A stretch of DNA of 64,000 nt from Ornithinimicrobium pratense (GTDB lineage Bacteria; Actinomycetota; Actinomycetes; Actinomycetales; Dermatophilaceae). A program made the translations under genes and the position numbers. The notes beneath the pieces were generated by a model. It made no database searches. It was not told the origin of the DNA and saw nothing but the letters and a program-made list of their open reading frames with translations. Location of the stretch: assembly GCF_008843165.1 (NCBI RefSeq), contig NZ_CP044427.1:2356001-2420000 (forward strand). Reading direction: 5' to 3'. Below, piece by piece: positions 23,593 through 32,091 of the stretch (position 1 is the first letter of the stretch; every line of letters begins with the position of its first letter).

Positions 23593-23604
23593 GCCGAGTG
23601 CCAG
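23578..23604 (-). promoter_or_regulatory. CIRCE operator 2 (HrcA site) over the -35 element
   Basis: TTAGCACTC-N9-GAGTGCCAG has a perfect left arm and two mismatches at the end of the right arm. The 9-nt spacer contains the -35 hexamer. Confidence 0.85.
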
Positions 23605-23623
23605 GATCCGCGCGTCGCAGGGC

Positions 23624-24891
23624 TCAGAGCATGAACTGCAGCGGGCGCAGGAAGCGCTCCACGCCCTTGCGGTACCAGGCACGCTCGCGCCACTGGTCCA
23701 GCTCCACCTCGGTGCACCTCTCCAGGTCGGTGCGGAAGATCTGCTCCATCACCTCGGCCTGGTCCGGGTCGATGATCTCCAGGTTGATCTCGTAGTTGCC
23801 CTGCAGCGACAGCCGGTCGATGTTGGCGGTGCCGATGGTCGCCCACTGCCCGTCGACGGTCATCGTCTTGGCGTGCACCATGACGTCCCGGTAGTGGAAC
23901 AGCCGCACCCCACCCTCGAGCAGCTCGGCGAAGTAGGAGTGGGCCACGACGTCGGCCAGGACGTGGTTCGACCGCTCGGGCAGGATGACCCGGACGTCCA
24001 CCCCTCGCGTGGCCGCCGCCAGCAGCCCGTCCTTGATCTCCCTGTCGGGGATGAAGTAACCCTGGGTGATCCAGATCCGCTGGGAGGCTCGGTCGATGGC
24101 CTCCAGGTAGAGGCCCCGGACGGGGTAGATCATCCGGCTCGGCTCGTTGCGGGCCGCGTGGATGGACCCGTTCCAGCGCCACGTGCCGCTGTCGGGCAAC
24201 TCCGGCCGGCGTGAGCGGGCACCGCGGTGTCGGTTCCAGAAGTCGACGAAGGAGTTCTGCAGCTCCCACACCGCCGCGCCGGTGACCCGGACGTGGGTGT
24301 CCCGCCAGCTGTCGGCGTAGAGCGAGCCAATGTTGTAACCGCCGACGAAGCCGACGCGGCCGTCCACCACCAAGATCTTGCGGTGATCGCGGCCGGTGCT
24401 CCGGATGTCGATGATCGGGACGGCCGTGCGGAGGACGGGAAAGCGCAGGACGTGGATGCCTTCGGGAAAGGTCTTGAACTCCCGGGGGACGACGAAGTTG
24501 GCGAATCCGTCGAAGACCACGCAGACCAGGACACCGCGGTCGGCCGCCCGGACGACCGCATCCTTGATGGCCTGCCCCACCCTGTCGCCCTTCCACATGT
24601 AGGAGGCGAGGTACACGAAGTCCTTGGCCTGGTCGATGGCCTCGATCATGTCGTCGTAGAGGTGCTGCCCGTAGGTGTAGGTCTTCAGCTCGATCTCCTG
24701 CACCTGTGCCGTATGCGGCTGGTGCTCCGGCACCTTGTCGTCCGCATGGTCGCGCTGCTTACGGATGGCGTCGGCGACCATGATGCCGCCAGCCAACGCC
24801 AACTGCCCCCGAGGGTGGCGCCGCCGGCGACCAGTGCGGCGCGACGCCCTCGTCGCAGGAGCCGGTGCGCAGCGCGCGAGAGCAGAGCCAT
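23624..24891 (-). CDS. Phospholipase D / cardiolipin synthase-like protein with an apparent frameshift
   Basis: A PLD-superfamily protein with two HKD motifs: STGRDHRKILVVDGRVGFVGG (first) and DVMVHAKTMTVDGQWATIGT (second), as in cardiolipin synthases. The N-terminal membrane segment is split between frames. From the ATG at 24891 the reading MALLSRAAHRLLRRG..LVAGGATLGG runs to a G5 tract (plus strand C5 at 24806-24810). The downstream frame then continues QLALAGGIMVADAIRKQRD. One extra G would join them into a single membrane anchor. TAGATT exactly 6 nt before the ATG at 24891 supports that start. If the frameshift is real, translation may begin at the ATG at 24781, losing the anchor. It is divergent from the methyltransferase gene. 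Confidence 0.85.
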
Positions 24892-24897
24892 ACCCCC

Positions 24898-24903
24898 AAT
24901 CTA
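24898..24903 (-). promoter_or_regulatory. -10 element (TAGATT), leaderless PLD gene
   Basis: TAGATT is 6 nt upstream of the ATG at 24891. It is the main evidence that the real start lies before the frameshift. Confidence 0.6.
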
Positions 24904-24960
24904 TCCGCGACCGCGCCACTGCCGGCCCCCGCCCCTTCTGGGGCAGGGACAATGACGGGC

Positions 24961-26226
24961 ATGGACCGCCCGGACGCCGACCTGCTGGCGCGCCTCACCG
25001 AGGGCGAGGGCGCCCAGCTGCTCGCCTCGCTGCCGCCCTACGCCGAGGCGAGCACCCTGGCCCTGGGCACCCGCCTGCGGACCGAGGGCCACGACCCTGC
25101 GTTGGTGGCCGCGGCATTGACGCAGTCGCGGCTGCGGGCCGCGGCGCGCGTCCGGCTCGGCCCGCTGGCCGAGCAGCTGCTGTTGACTCAGGACGGCCTG
25201 GAGCAGGCGACCCGGCCGCCAGTCGCCGCGCGCCGAGCGTTGCGCCTGCGCCAGGCCGGTCTCGAGCACGTCTGGGACCTGGGCTGCGGGCTCGGCTTGG
25301 ACGCCCGCGGCCTGGCCGAGGCTGGCCTGCGAGTGACGGCGGTCGAGAGCGACCCTGCGGTGGCGGTCGCGGCCCGTGCCAACCTCGCGGACCTGGATGT
25401 GGCCGAGGTCTGGCTAGGGGACGCCACGGAGGCACCTGTCGGTCCGCACGACGGTGCGTTCCTGGATCCAGCGCGCCGCACCCCCGGCGTGGCCGACGTG
25501 CGGGGCCGGACCCGACGGGTGTTCCGGCTGGAGGAGCTGTCGCCCTCCTGGGCCGTGGTCCAGCAGGTGGCTGCGACCGCCGCCGCCACCGGCGCCAAGC
25601 TCTCCCCCGGTTTCCCGCACGCCCATCTCCCGTCCGGCACCGAAGCCGAGTGGGTCTCCGTCGACGGCAGCGTGGTGGAGTGCGCCCTCTGGTGGCGGGC
25701 GGCGGTCCGCAGCCCCGGCCGAAAGGCAGTGATCGGTGCGACGGACACGCATGGCGGCGTGCGGTGGACCGAGGTCGGCGCCGCGGACAGCGAAGCGGAG
25801 CCCCTCAGCGGGCTCGCGGATCTGGGGCCGTTCCTCGTCGAGCCGGACCGCGCGGTGCTGGCTGCCGGCCGCATCGACGCCCTGACCGCTCGGACAGAGG
25901 GCCAGGAGCTTGACCCAGGCACGGGCTACGTCAGTGCGCCGACGGTCACTGCCCTGCCCTGGGCGCGCTGGTATGCCGTGCGCGAGGCACTCCCCCTGCA
26001 CGCCAAGACGGTGAGGGGCTGGCTGCGGGAGCGGGGGGTCGGTCGGGTGACGATCAAGAAGCGGGGCGTACCCACCGACCCTGACCAGTTTCGTGCCGAC
26101 CTGCGGCTGCGCCCGGGGCGGGACGCCACCGAGGCGGTGCTGGTGCTGACCAGGGTGGCTGGGACGCCCGTCGCCGTGGTGGTGGAGCCTGTGGTGGGCG
26201 CCTCGGCGAGGATCATCTCAACCTGA
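24961..26226 (+). CDS. Class I SAM-dependent methyltransferase with C-terminal THUMP-like domain
   Basis: A 421-residue protein. The SAM-binding core starts near residue 95 (VWDLGCGLGLDARGLAEAG, motif I), followed by VTAVESDPAVA (motif II) and the catalytic-type loop GAFLDPARRTPG near 165. The C-terminal 75 residues (RGVGRVTIKKRGVPTDPDQF..) match the THUMP-like domain (PF18096) found in these actinobacterial proteins. An RNA substrate is likely from the domain but not shown. The start could be the ATG at 24961 or 24952; GACAAT lies 7 nt before the former. Confidence 0.88.
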   Translation: MDRPDADLLARLTEGEGAQLLASLPPYAEASTLALGTRLRTEGHDPALVAAALTQSRLRAAARVRLGPLAEQLLLTQDGLEQATRPPVAARRALRLRQAGLEHVWDLGCGLGLDARGLAEAGLRVTAVESDPAVAVAARANLADLDVAEVWLGDATEAPVGPHDGAFLDPARRTPGVADVRGRTRRVFRLEELSPSWAVVQQVAATAAATGAKLSPGFPHAHLPSGTEAEWVSVDGSVVECALWWRAAVRSPGRKAVIGATDTHGGVRWTEVGAADSEAEPLSGLADLGPFLVEPDRAVLAAGRIDALTARTEGQELDPGTGYVSAPTVTALPWARWYAVREALPLHAKTVRGWLRERGVGRVTIKKRGVPTDPDQFRADLRLRPGRDATEAVLVLTRVAGTPVAVVVEPVVGASARIIST

Positions 26227-26445
26227 CCGCAGCCGGCTTCATCAGCTGACGCTGGACGCGGTGGCCCCCATCTGCGCGACATGTGGAGGGTCGCGTCACC
26301 CGCCCCCCAGCCAGAGCCCCTGGCAAGCCATCCAAGACCGCCGCTACGACGACGGCCCACCCCCCCTTCTGACGCAGGGACAGGGGTCCACCCGCCAGTC
26401 AGATGACGCCGGCAGGGCCGACGACCGGCCGGCCGGGGCCTTGAG

Positions 26446-27495
26446 TCAGACCTGGACCAACTCGATGGATTGGGAGGAGTCGGCGGGCAGGTCCAATCTG
26501 GAGGCAGTCCGTCCGCGCATCACCATCTCGGCGCCTAACGCCGCGATCATCGCCCCGTTGTCGGTGCACAGAGCGGGTCGCGGCACCCTCAACCGGATCC
26601 CCGCCGCCGCGCAGCGCTCCTCGGCGAGTGTCCGCAACCGGCTATTCGCCGCGACCCCGCCCCCGATGAGCAGGTCTTCGACCCCGTGCTCCCGGCAGGC
26701 CGCGACGGCCTTGCGAGTCAGCACGTCCGCCACCGCCTCTTGGAAGCTGGCAGCGACGTCGGCCACGGGGACCGGCTCACCCGCAGCCTCGCGCTGCTGG
26801 ACCCACCGAGCCACGGAGGTCTTCAGACCCGAGAAGGAGTAGTCGAACCGATGCCGTTCCACGTCCCGCCCGGAGGTGAGCCCGCGGGGGAAGGCGATGG
26901 CCCGAGGATCCCCGTCGGTGGCGACCCGGTCAATGTGCGGCCCCCCCGGGTAAGGCAGCTGCAGGACCCGGGCGACCTTGTCGAACGCCTCCCCCGCAGC
27001 GTCGTCCAGGGTGGAGCCCAAGGACTCCACGTCCTGCGTGATGTCCCGGACCATGAGCAGGTTCGAGTGGCCGCCGCTGACGAGCAGGGCGATCAGCGGC
27101 TCCGGCAAGGGCCCGTGCTCAAGGACGTCCACCGCCACGTGACCAGCGAGATGGTTGACGCCATAGAGCGGCCTGTTCAGGGCGAGCGCAAGAGCCTTGG
27201 CTGCCGCCACACCGACCACGAGAGCGCTGGCCAGCCCGGGGCCGGCCGTCACCGCGATGGCGTCAACGTCTGTGAGCCTGACGCGGGCCTCCTCACAGGC
27301 GCGCTGGAGGGTGGGGACCATAGCCTCCAGGTGGGCGCGGCTGGCCACCTCTGGCACGACCCCGCCGAAGCGCGCATGCTCGTCGACGCTGCTGGCGACT
27401 GCGTTGGTCAGCAGGGTGCGGCCGCGCACGATGCCCACTCCCGTCTCGTCGCAGCTGGTCTCCACACCCAGCACCAGAGGTCCGTGCTCAGCCAT
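26446..27495 (-). CDS. tsaD: TsaD, tRNA N6-adenosine threonylcarbamoyltransferase
   Basis: Catalytic subunit for the t6A37 tRNA modification. It is an ASKHA-fold protein with the metal-binding HxxxH in [13 protein letters not shown] near residue 115, [12 protein letters not shown] near 140, and the nucleotide-binding [11 protein letters not shown] near 280. At 349 residues it is normal. The ATG overlaps the end of rimI by 8 nt. The order tsaB-rimI-tsaD is the usual actinobacterial set; tsaE is not in this window. Confidence 0.97.
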   Translation of the reverse strand: MAEHGPLVLGVETSCDETGVGIVRGRTLLTNAVASSVDEHARFGGVVPEVASRAHLEAMVPTLQRACEEARVRLTDVDAIAVTAGPGLASALVVGVAAAKALALALNRPLYGVNHLAGHVAVDVLEHGPLPEPLIALLVSGGHSNLLMVRDITQDVESLGSTLDDAAGEAFDKVARVLQLPYPGGPHIDRVATDGDPRAIAFPRGLTSGRDVERHRFDYSFSGLKTSVARWVQQREAAGEPVPVADVAASFQEAVADVLTRKAVAACREHGVEDLLIGGGVAANSRLRTLAEERCAAAGIRLRVPRPALCTDNGAMIAALGAEMVMRGRTASRLDLPADSSQSIELVQV

Positions 27496-27970
27496 TCTCG
27501 TCCAGCTCCTTGCGCATGATCAGGGCGTCCCGGGCCGGGCCGCCCGCGGGGTCGCCGTAGTAGCCCCGCCGGGTGCGGAGCACCTCATAACCGTGGGCGC
27601 CGTAGAGCCCTACCGCGGGTTCGTTGTCGGCGCGGACCTCCAGCATCACCGCACGGGAGCCAGCGTCACGGGCCAGGCCGTGCAGACCGGCCAGCAGCGC
27701 GGCGCCCAGACCCCGGCCCCTGGCTCGAGGGTCAACGGCAACCGTCATCACGTCCGCCACGTCACCGGCTAGGTCGAGGCCGGCATAGCCCACCAGACTC
27801 GAGCCTCCAACGCCATCGTCGGCCACGAGGTAGGCGCGGCGCGGGCGCATGGCGAGCTCGGCCCACATGGTGGCCTCGCTCCAGGCGTCGTCGGGGAAGA
27901 TCTCGCGCTCGAGCGCGGCCATCATGGCCAGGTCGCGCCAGTCCGCCTCCCGCAGCTGCATGGCTTCCAC
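27488..27970 (-). CDS. rimI: RimI, ribosomal protein bS18 alanine N-acetyltransferase (GNAT)
   Basis: A 160-residue GNAT protein. The acetyl-CoA pyrophosphate loop is [15 protein letters not shown] near residue 85, with the Tyr-containing segment [16 protein letters not shown] near 135. It probably N-acetylates bS18, though many RimI proteins in tsa operons have broader roles. The GTG at 27970 has AAGGG 6 nt before it and starts 3 nt after the tsaB stop; the ATG at 27961 is the alternative. Confidence 0.93.
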   Translation of the reverse strand: MEAMQLREADWRDLAMMAALEREIFPDDAWSEATMWAELAMRPRRAYLVADDGVGGSSLVGYAGLDLAGDVADVMTVAVDPRARGRGLGAALLAGLHGLARDAGSRAVMLEVRADNEPAVGLYGAHGYEVLRTRRGYYGDPAGGPARDALIMRKELDENG

Positions 27971-27973
27971 TGC

Positions 27974-28663
27974 TTACCCTTCGCCGGACGTCGGCATGCC
28001 AGCGGGCGCGACGGCGTCGGGGCGGCGCAGGTAGAGCGGCTCGGGCGGGAGCAGCGCTGCGTCCTCGTCGGGATGGGCGCCGGCACGCAGCCTGACGGCA
28101 AGGTCCGCGAGCTCTCCGGGATCGACGTCGCGGGGGCCGTCGGGAAGCAGGTGGGGCAGGGCGTCTGGATACAGAAGGGCGCCACGGCCGACGACAGGAA
28201 GCTCGCGGACCTCGCGGGGCAGGTCTGCGGCGCGGGCGACGCCGGGGCCAGCCACCCGCGTGGCCCGGCCTTGGTCCACGCGGTAGCGGGCCCAGTAGAC
28301 CTCCTTGCGACGGGCGTCAGTCGCGACGAGCAGCTCGCCCTGGTGCCGGTCCCGGACGGCATGCGCCAAGGCATCGAGGGAGCAGATGCCTTGCGGTGCA
28401 GGGAGGCCCAGGGCGTGCGCCAGGACCTGGGCGGTCACCACCCCCACGCGGAGGCCAGTGAACGGCCCGGGCCCGACGCCGCAGACGACCGCCGTGAGCT
28501 GGTCGCGGTGCAGCCCGGCCTGCCGCAACGCCTCCTCGATCGCCGGGGTGAGCAGCTCGGCGTGCTTGCGGGCGTCCTCCCGAACGACGCGGGCGCGCAC
28601 GTCCCGGCCGTCGTGGACGGCGGCCCCGATGGCGTGGGTGGCGGTGTCGATGGCGAGCAGCAC
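27974..28663 (-). CDS. tsaB: TsaB, tRNA threonylcarbamoyladenosine biosynthesis dimerisation subunit
   Basis: Partner of TsaD in t6A synthesis. The family start LLAIDTATHAIGAAVHDG is clear, and GPGPFTGLRVGVVTAQ near residue 68 is the TsaB signature. Length is 229 residues. Two in-frame GTG codons lie at 28669 and 28663. TAGCCT ends directly at the first and is 6 nt before the second, so I choose 28663, which also fits family starts. It heads the tsaB-rimI-tsaD transcript. Confidence 0.95.
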   Translation of the reverse strand: MLLAIDTATHAIGAAVHDGRDVRARVVREDARKHAELLTPAIEEALRQAGLHRDQLTAVVCGVGPGPFTGLRVGVVTAQVLAHALGLPAPQGICSLDALAHAVRDRHQGELLVATDARRKEVYWARYRVDQGRATRVAGPGVARAADLPREVRELPVVGRGALLYPDALPHLLPDGPRDVDPGELADLAVRLRAGAHPDEDAALLPPEPLYLRRPDAVAPAGMPTSGEG

Positions 28664-28669
28664 CCGCAC

Positions 28670-28675
28670 AGGCTA
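28670..28675 (-). promoter_or_regulatory. -10 element (TAGCCT), leaderless tsaB
   Basis: TAGCCT is 6 nt before the GTG at 28663 and abuts the GTG at 28669, which rules out the latter for a leaderless message. Confidence 0.6.
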
Positions 28676-28697
28676 ACGCCGGGCCCTGGGGAGACCC

Positions 28698-29963
28698 TCA
28701 GTCGCGCAACTGCTCCGCCTGCCGTTGGCTGATGACACCTCGCCTCTCCAGGTGACGGATCAGGGCAAGCACCACCTGCGGGTCGTAGTCGTGCGGCGCG
28801 TTGCGCATGAGCCGGTCCAGCGCCGGCACCGGGTCTACGGCACCGGTCAACGGGGTGCGGTGACCGGTCAGGTCGTCGTAGGCAGAGACCACCCGGATGA
28901 CGCGAGAAGGGAGCGCCACGTCACCCCGCTCCAGGGCCCGGTAGTGCGGGACACCGGCGTCCGCGACCCAAGCCGACAACGAGGAGAGCTGGGCGGTCCG
29001 GGCCAGGATCGCCGCACCGGCGGCCGCAACCCCCCGCTGGTCCCGGCGCGAGATCTCGATCGTCGCACCCCCCGGGATCCGGGAGGTCAGGGCCACCTGG
29101 CCAAGGTCGTGCAGCAGCGCTGCCGCCTCCACGTCGCGCAGATCCTCCTCGCCGACACCCACATCGCGCGCCACGGGCACGGCGAGCGCGGCCACCCGCT
29201 CGCCATGACCGGGTGCAGTGAGACCGGCTTGGTCGGTGAGGCGGGCCAGCGCCCCCACGGTCTGCGCCTGGGCCGCCCTGATCTCCCGTTGCTGACCGAC
29301 GGCAAACTGCAAGACGACGAGCGGGACAAGGAAGAGCACCAGGCTGGCAGGGCCGAGGACGGGCAGCGCCATAGTCATGACGGCGGCGGTGGTGGCGGTG
29401 GCCAGGGTCAGGGGCCCGTGCCGGCCGAGGTCCTCGGCAAGCTGCCGCCGCATAGAGGTGTGGCCGGTAAGGCTGCGTCGGGCGGCGGCCGCCAGGAGAG
29501 GAAGGACGAGCGCAGCGATAGCGACCAGAAGGAGGGCGGTCGCCACGAGGACAGCCCCACCCTCGACACCCGGTTTACCCTCATCCTGCGCAACCGCCTG
29601 GAGCAGGGAGATCCCGCTCGGGGCTGGGATGCGCGCCAGGACGCCGGCGACGAGGGTGGCAACCAGGAGCTTGGCCAGGTGTGTCAGCAGGGGTCGCTGT
29701 CTGCGCGCCACCGCCGCCAGCAGCACCGCCGCAACCACGAGCAACGCGGGGCCCAGGAGTCCGCTGAGTCCGTCCGGATGCTCTCGCGGCATAGGCCATG
29801 CGGCCGACATGGCCAGCGCCACGGCGGCGGCGTGGGTGAGGGGCGACTCACGCAAGGTGTCCGACGGGGAGATCCGCCAGGCCTCGCCCACCACCATGAC
29901 CAGCAGGCCGACGAGCGCCAGGGTCAAGGTCACAGCGGTCGTCCGATGCTCTCGGGCTGCCAC
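28698..29963 (-). CDS. Membrane protein with degenerate HD-type domain
   Basis: A 421-residue protein. The first 220 residues contain about seven hydrophobic segments (TAVTLTLALVGLLVMVVG at the start; LVLFLVPLVVLQFAVG last). A cytoplasmic HD-like domain follows, with GHGERVAALA and the HD pair in AALLHDLGQVAL near residue 290. The HHExxDGxGYP segment of active HD-GYP phosphodiesterases is missing; the equivalent region reads ADAGVPHYRALERGD. Catalysis is therefore doubtful and a sensing or partner role is possible (inference). It overlaps the upstream HD-GYP gene by 34 nt, so the two are made together. Confidence 0.8.
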   Translation of the reverse strand: MAAREHRTTAVTLTLALVGLLVMVVGEAWRISPSDTLRESPLTHAAAVALAMSAAWPMPREHPDGLSGLLGPALLVVAAVLLAAVARRQRPLLTHLAKLLVATLVAGVLARIPAPSGISLLQAVAQDEGKPGVEGGAVLVATALLLVAIAALVLPLLAAAARRSLTGHTSMRRQLAEDLGRHGPLTLATATTAAVMTMALPVLGPASLVLFLVPLVVLQFAVGQQREIRAAQAQTVGALARLTDQAGLTAPGHGERVAALAVPVARDVGVGEEDLRDVEAAALLHDLGQVALTSRIPGGATIEISRRDQRGVAAAGAAILARTAQLSSLSAWVADAGVPHYRALERGDVALPSRVIRVVSAYDDLTGHRTPLTGAVDPVPALDRLMRNAPHDYDPQVVLALIRHLERRGVISQRQAEQLRD

Positions 29964-31360
29964 TGTGCGAAGGCGTCGCTGATCAGCGGGTGGTCATGGT
30001 CGGGCAGAGCGCGTGCCGGGGCATCGGGTGCTGGCTGCGTCGGCTCCGGCACCGGGAGCCCTCGAGGACGGTTGGCCAGGGCGCACAAAGCCTCCACCAC
30101 AACCGGGTCCAGCTGCGTCCCTGCCCGTCCCTCCAGCTCGACCAGTGCCTCCTGGGCCGTGAGCCGCGCCCCCTCGGGCGCCACCGTCAGTGCGTCGAAG
30201 GCGTCGGCAACGGCAATGACACGGGCGGCCTGGGGGATGTCCTCCCCCGCCAGCCCTGCCGGGTAACCACGCCCGTCCCACCGCTCGTGATGGTGGGCTA
30301 TGCCGGGCGCCGCCTCGGCGAGAAAGTCCAGGCCGCGTAGGACCTCGACCCCGGCATCGGCGTGGGTGCTGAGCGCCGTGAGATAGCTGGCCTCGTCGAT
30401 GTCGTCCGGCTCCCATGACCGGGCCGCGACCAGACCGATGTCATGCAGCAGGGCGGCGTAACGCAGCGCCTCGGCCGCCTTGCCGTGGATCCCTATTACT
30501 CCACCGAGCGCCTCCGCGAGGGTGGCGACCCGGGCGCTGTGCCCGGCGGTGGAGGCATCGGACTGCTCCAGCGCCGCCACGAAGGTGGCGACCGTCTCCT
30601 GATGCTCACGCCGCGCGAGGGCCTCTCGGCCGATGGCCCAGTGCGCGATAAAGAGTGGACCGAGGACGAAGACCGCAGCGACTGTCTCTAGCCGCGCGGG
30701 TCCCCACAGGACGACGAACAGAAAGCCGATCACGACGTGGGTGAGATAACCCCAGCCCACGCCTTGCAAGGCCCGCCAGGCGAAGTCCAGCACCCGCGTC
30801 CCCCTCATCAATGCGGACATGACGCCCAGTGCCAACACATTGGTGAGGGTCATCACGGCGTAAGCCACCAGGAGAGGCACCCCGACCTGCGTCAGGAGCG
30901 CCGGCCCCCTCAGGTCAGCAGCCTGCGCCCCGACAGCGCCACCCAGAGCCACATAAGTCAGCCCGCCGACGCCCCCGACTGCCGCCGTCATGGCCGCGTT
31001 GAACAGCCAGGCCCGCCAGTCACGTTGCCGATAGTCCGCTATAAAGGACACCAGGCCGACCAAGGCGGCCCCGTGCGGGCCGGCAAGAGGGATCGCGGCG
31101 GCGAGCACCACCATGCCCAGCGAAACGCCAAGGTGCGGCCCCAGGGCCCGCTCCCGTAGGACCACTCCCAGGATTCCCAGCAGGCCCAGCGGGACTAGCA
31201 CCCGCACCTCGACCTGGTCCGTGGCCCCTACCCAGAGCCAGCCCCACCAGCCGGCAGCAAAGGCGATGGTCGCCAGCGCGAAGATCAGTATGACGACAGA
31301 CAAGGCAGGGGGGCGTGAACCTATTCGGTTCACGCCCCCCTCCTGCGCCTTAGAGGTCAT
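29930..31360 (-). CDS. Membrane-anchored HD-GYP domain protein
   Basis: A 476-residue protein with an N-terminal membrane domain of about eight helices (from ALSVVILIFALATIAFAAGW to the last near residue 235). A cytoplasmic HD-GYP domain then carries GHSARVATLAEAL, AALLHDIGLVA near residue 300 and the full HHERWDGRGYP motif near 365. Active HD-GYP proteins hydrolyse cyclic di-nucleotides; in actinobacteria the substrate is often unproven. The tail after residue 435 is Pro-rich. The ATG overlaps the stop of the 28-residue ORF upstream (ATGA), so its translation is probably coupled to that peptide. Confidence 0.88.
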   Translation of the reverse strand: MTSKAQEGGVNRIGSRPPALSVVILIFALATIAFAAGWWGWLWVGATDQVEVRVLVPLGLLGILGVVLRERALGPHLGVSLGMVVLAAAIPLAGPHGAALVGLVSFIADYRQRDWRAWLFNAAMTAAVGGVGGLTYVALGGAVGAQAADLRGPALLTQVGVPLLVAYAVMTLTNVLALGVMSALMRGTRVLDFAWRALQGVGWGYLTHVVIGFLFVVLWGPARLETVAAVFVLGPLFIAHWAIGREALARREHQETVATFVAALEQSDASTAGHSARVATLAEALGGVIGIHGKAAEALRYAALLHDIGLVAARSWEPDDIDEASYLTALSTHADAGVEVLRGLDFLAEAAPGIAHHHERWDGRGYPAGLAGEDIPQAARVIAVADAFDALTVAPEGARLTAQEALVELEGRAGTQLDPVVVEALCALANRPRGLPVPEPTQPAPDAPARALPDHDHPLISDAFAQWQPESIGRPL

Positions 31361-31443
31361 GCCTCCCAGGTGATGATGTCAATGACGCTGGACAGGGTGT
31401 CGAGGACACCGGTGGAGAAGAGGTCGGCAAGCAACTGGAACAC
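31357..31443 (-). CDS. 28-residue amphipathic peptide gene, coupled to the HD-GYP gene
   Basis: A short ORF from GTG to TGA. GAGAGGA lies about 7 nt upstream of the GTG, and the stop overlaps the next ATG as ATGA. The peptide starts VFQLLADLFSTGVLDTL and ends DIITWEA. It has many Leu/Ile/Val/Phe residues, one Trp, four acidic residues and no Lys, Arg or Cys, consistent with an amphipathic or membrane-surface helix. It could be a signal, a small membrane subunit or a translation leader for the HD genes. I know no family for it. Ribosome site, coupling and composition argue that it is translated. Confidence 0.6.
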   Translation of the reverse strand: MFQLLADLFSTGVLDTLSSVIDIITWEA

Positions 31444-31653
31444 GATAGGGTCCTCTCGTTCGGTTGCTCCACAGGGATGGAGCGGTGCCGACGGCCCGTG
31501 TGTCGACACCTTGCACTAAGAGTGTCATAAGTCACGCCCGTTGGGCATCTTTGCAGGTCGCCCGTGGACAAGTCTTTACCGATTGTGTGGCGTAGATCAC
31601 ACTTCCCGGGGTGTGTGACAATAGAGAAGTTGTCCACACCCGGAGGAGGGACC

Positions 31654-31728
31654 ATGAGCAAGCGTGGCCGCAAGCGTCGTGCACGCAAGAAGAGCGGTGC
31701 CAACCACGGTCGTCGCCCCAACGCCTGA
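31654..31728 (+). CDS. Ribosomal protein bL37, 24 residues
   Basis: Encodes a 24-residue, strongly basic protein that starts MSKRGRKRRARKKSGANHG and ends in PNA. This closely matches the tiny actinobacterial large-subunit protein bL37 seen in mycobacterial ribosome structures, which ends ANHGKRPNT. The ribosome site GGAGGAGGG is strong, 3-9 nt upstream. A large perfect palindrome follows as terminator. Such short genes are easily missed. The gene is alone in a 370-bp gap, with the sigR-rsrA pair convergent. Confidence 0.9.
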   Translation: MSKRGRKRRARKKSGANHGRRPNA

Positions 31729-31747
31729 CCGACTGGCGCAGCAGATT

Positions 31748-31783
31748 GGCTCAGGGCCGACCGGATCCGGTCGGCCCTGAGCC
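31748..31783. terminator. 36-bp perfect palindrome between bL37 and rsrA
   Basis: GGCTCAGGGCCGACCGGA is followed at once by its exact reverse complement, giving an 18-bp inverted repeat with no spacer. It lies between convergent bL37 and rsrA and probably ends both transcripts. Confidence 0.8.
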
Positions 31784-31818
31784 ATTCGTGTCGAGGCTGT
31801 TGCTGTTGCTGGCGCCGG

Positions 31819-32091
31819 TCAGCCGTCGGTGCGGTGCACGATGGTGATCCGGGTCAAGATCTGGGCGCGCAGCTCGGCGGGAGCGGACTGCCTGGCGCAG
31901 GCCCGGCGCACCAGAGCCTTGAGCAGCAGGTCCATCTCGTACTCGGCCAGGCAGGCGCTGCACTCGTCGAGGTGAGCCTGTATCCGGTGACGGTCCAGCG
32001 GCTCGGTCTCGTCGTCGACGAACTCGAACAGGCGCAGGACCACGTCGGCGCAGGGCGTGCCCTCTGGGCTGTGCTCCGGGTGGGTGCTCAT
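31819..32091 (-). CDS. rsrA: RsrA, zinc-binding redox-sensing anti-sigma factor
   Basis: A 90-residue anti-sigma factor of the mycothiol-system RsrA type. The ZAS motif is complete: Cys14, then His40-x3-Cys44-x2-Cys47 ([12 protein letters not shown]), with a further Cys at 65. Oxidation to a disulfide releases zinc and the sigma factor in RsrA of Streptomyces. The start overlaps the sigR stop by 4 nt, so the pair is made in a fixed ratio. Confidence 0.93.
   Translation of the reverse strand: MSTHPEHSPEGTPCADVVLRLFEFVDDETEPLDRHRIQAHLDECSACLAEYEMDLLLKALVRRACARQSAPAELRAQILTRITIVHRTDG

Noticed and set aside
26227..26445. A small gene or terminator between the THUMP-like gene and tsaD
   Set aside because: The 219-bp convergent gap has only a weak GC hairpin and no credible ORF with a ribosome site.
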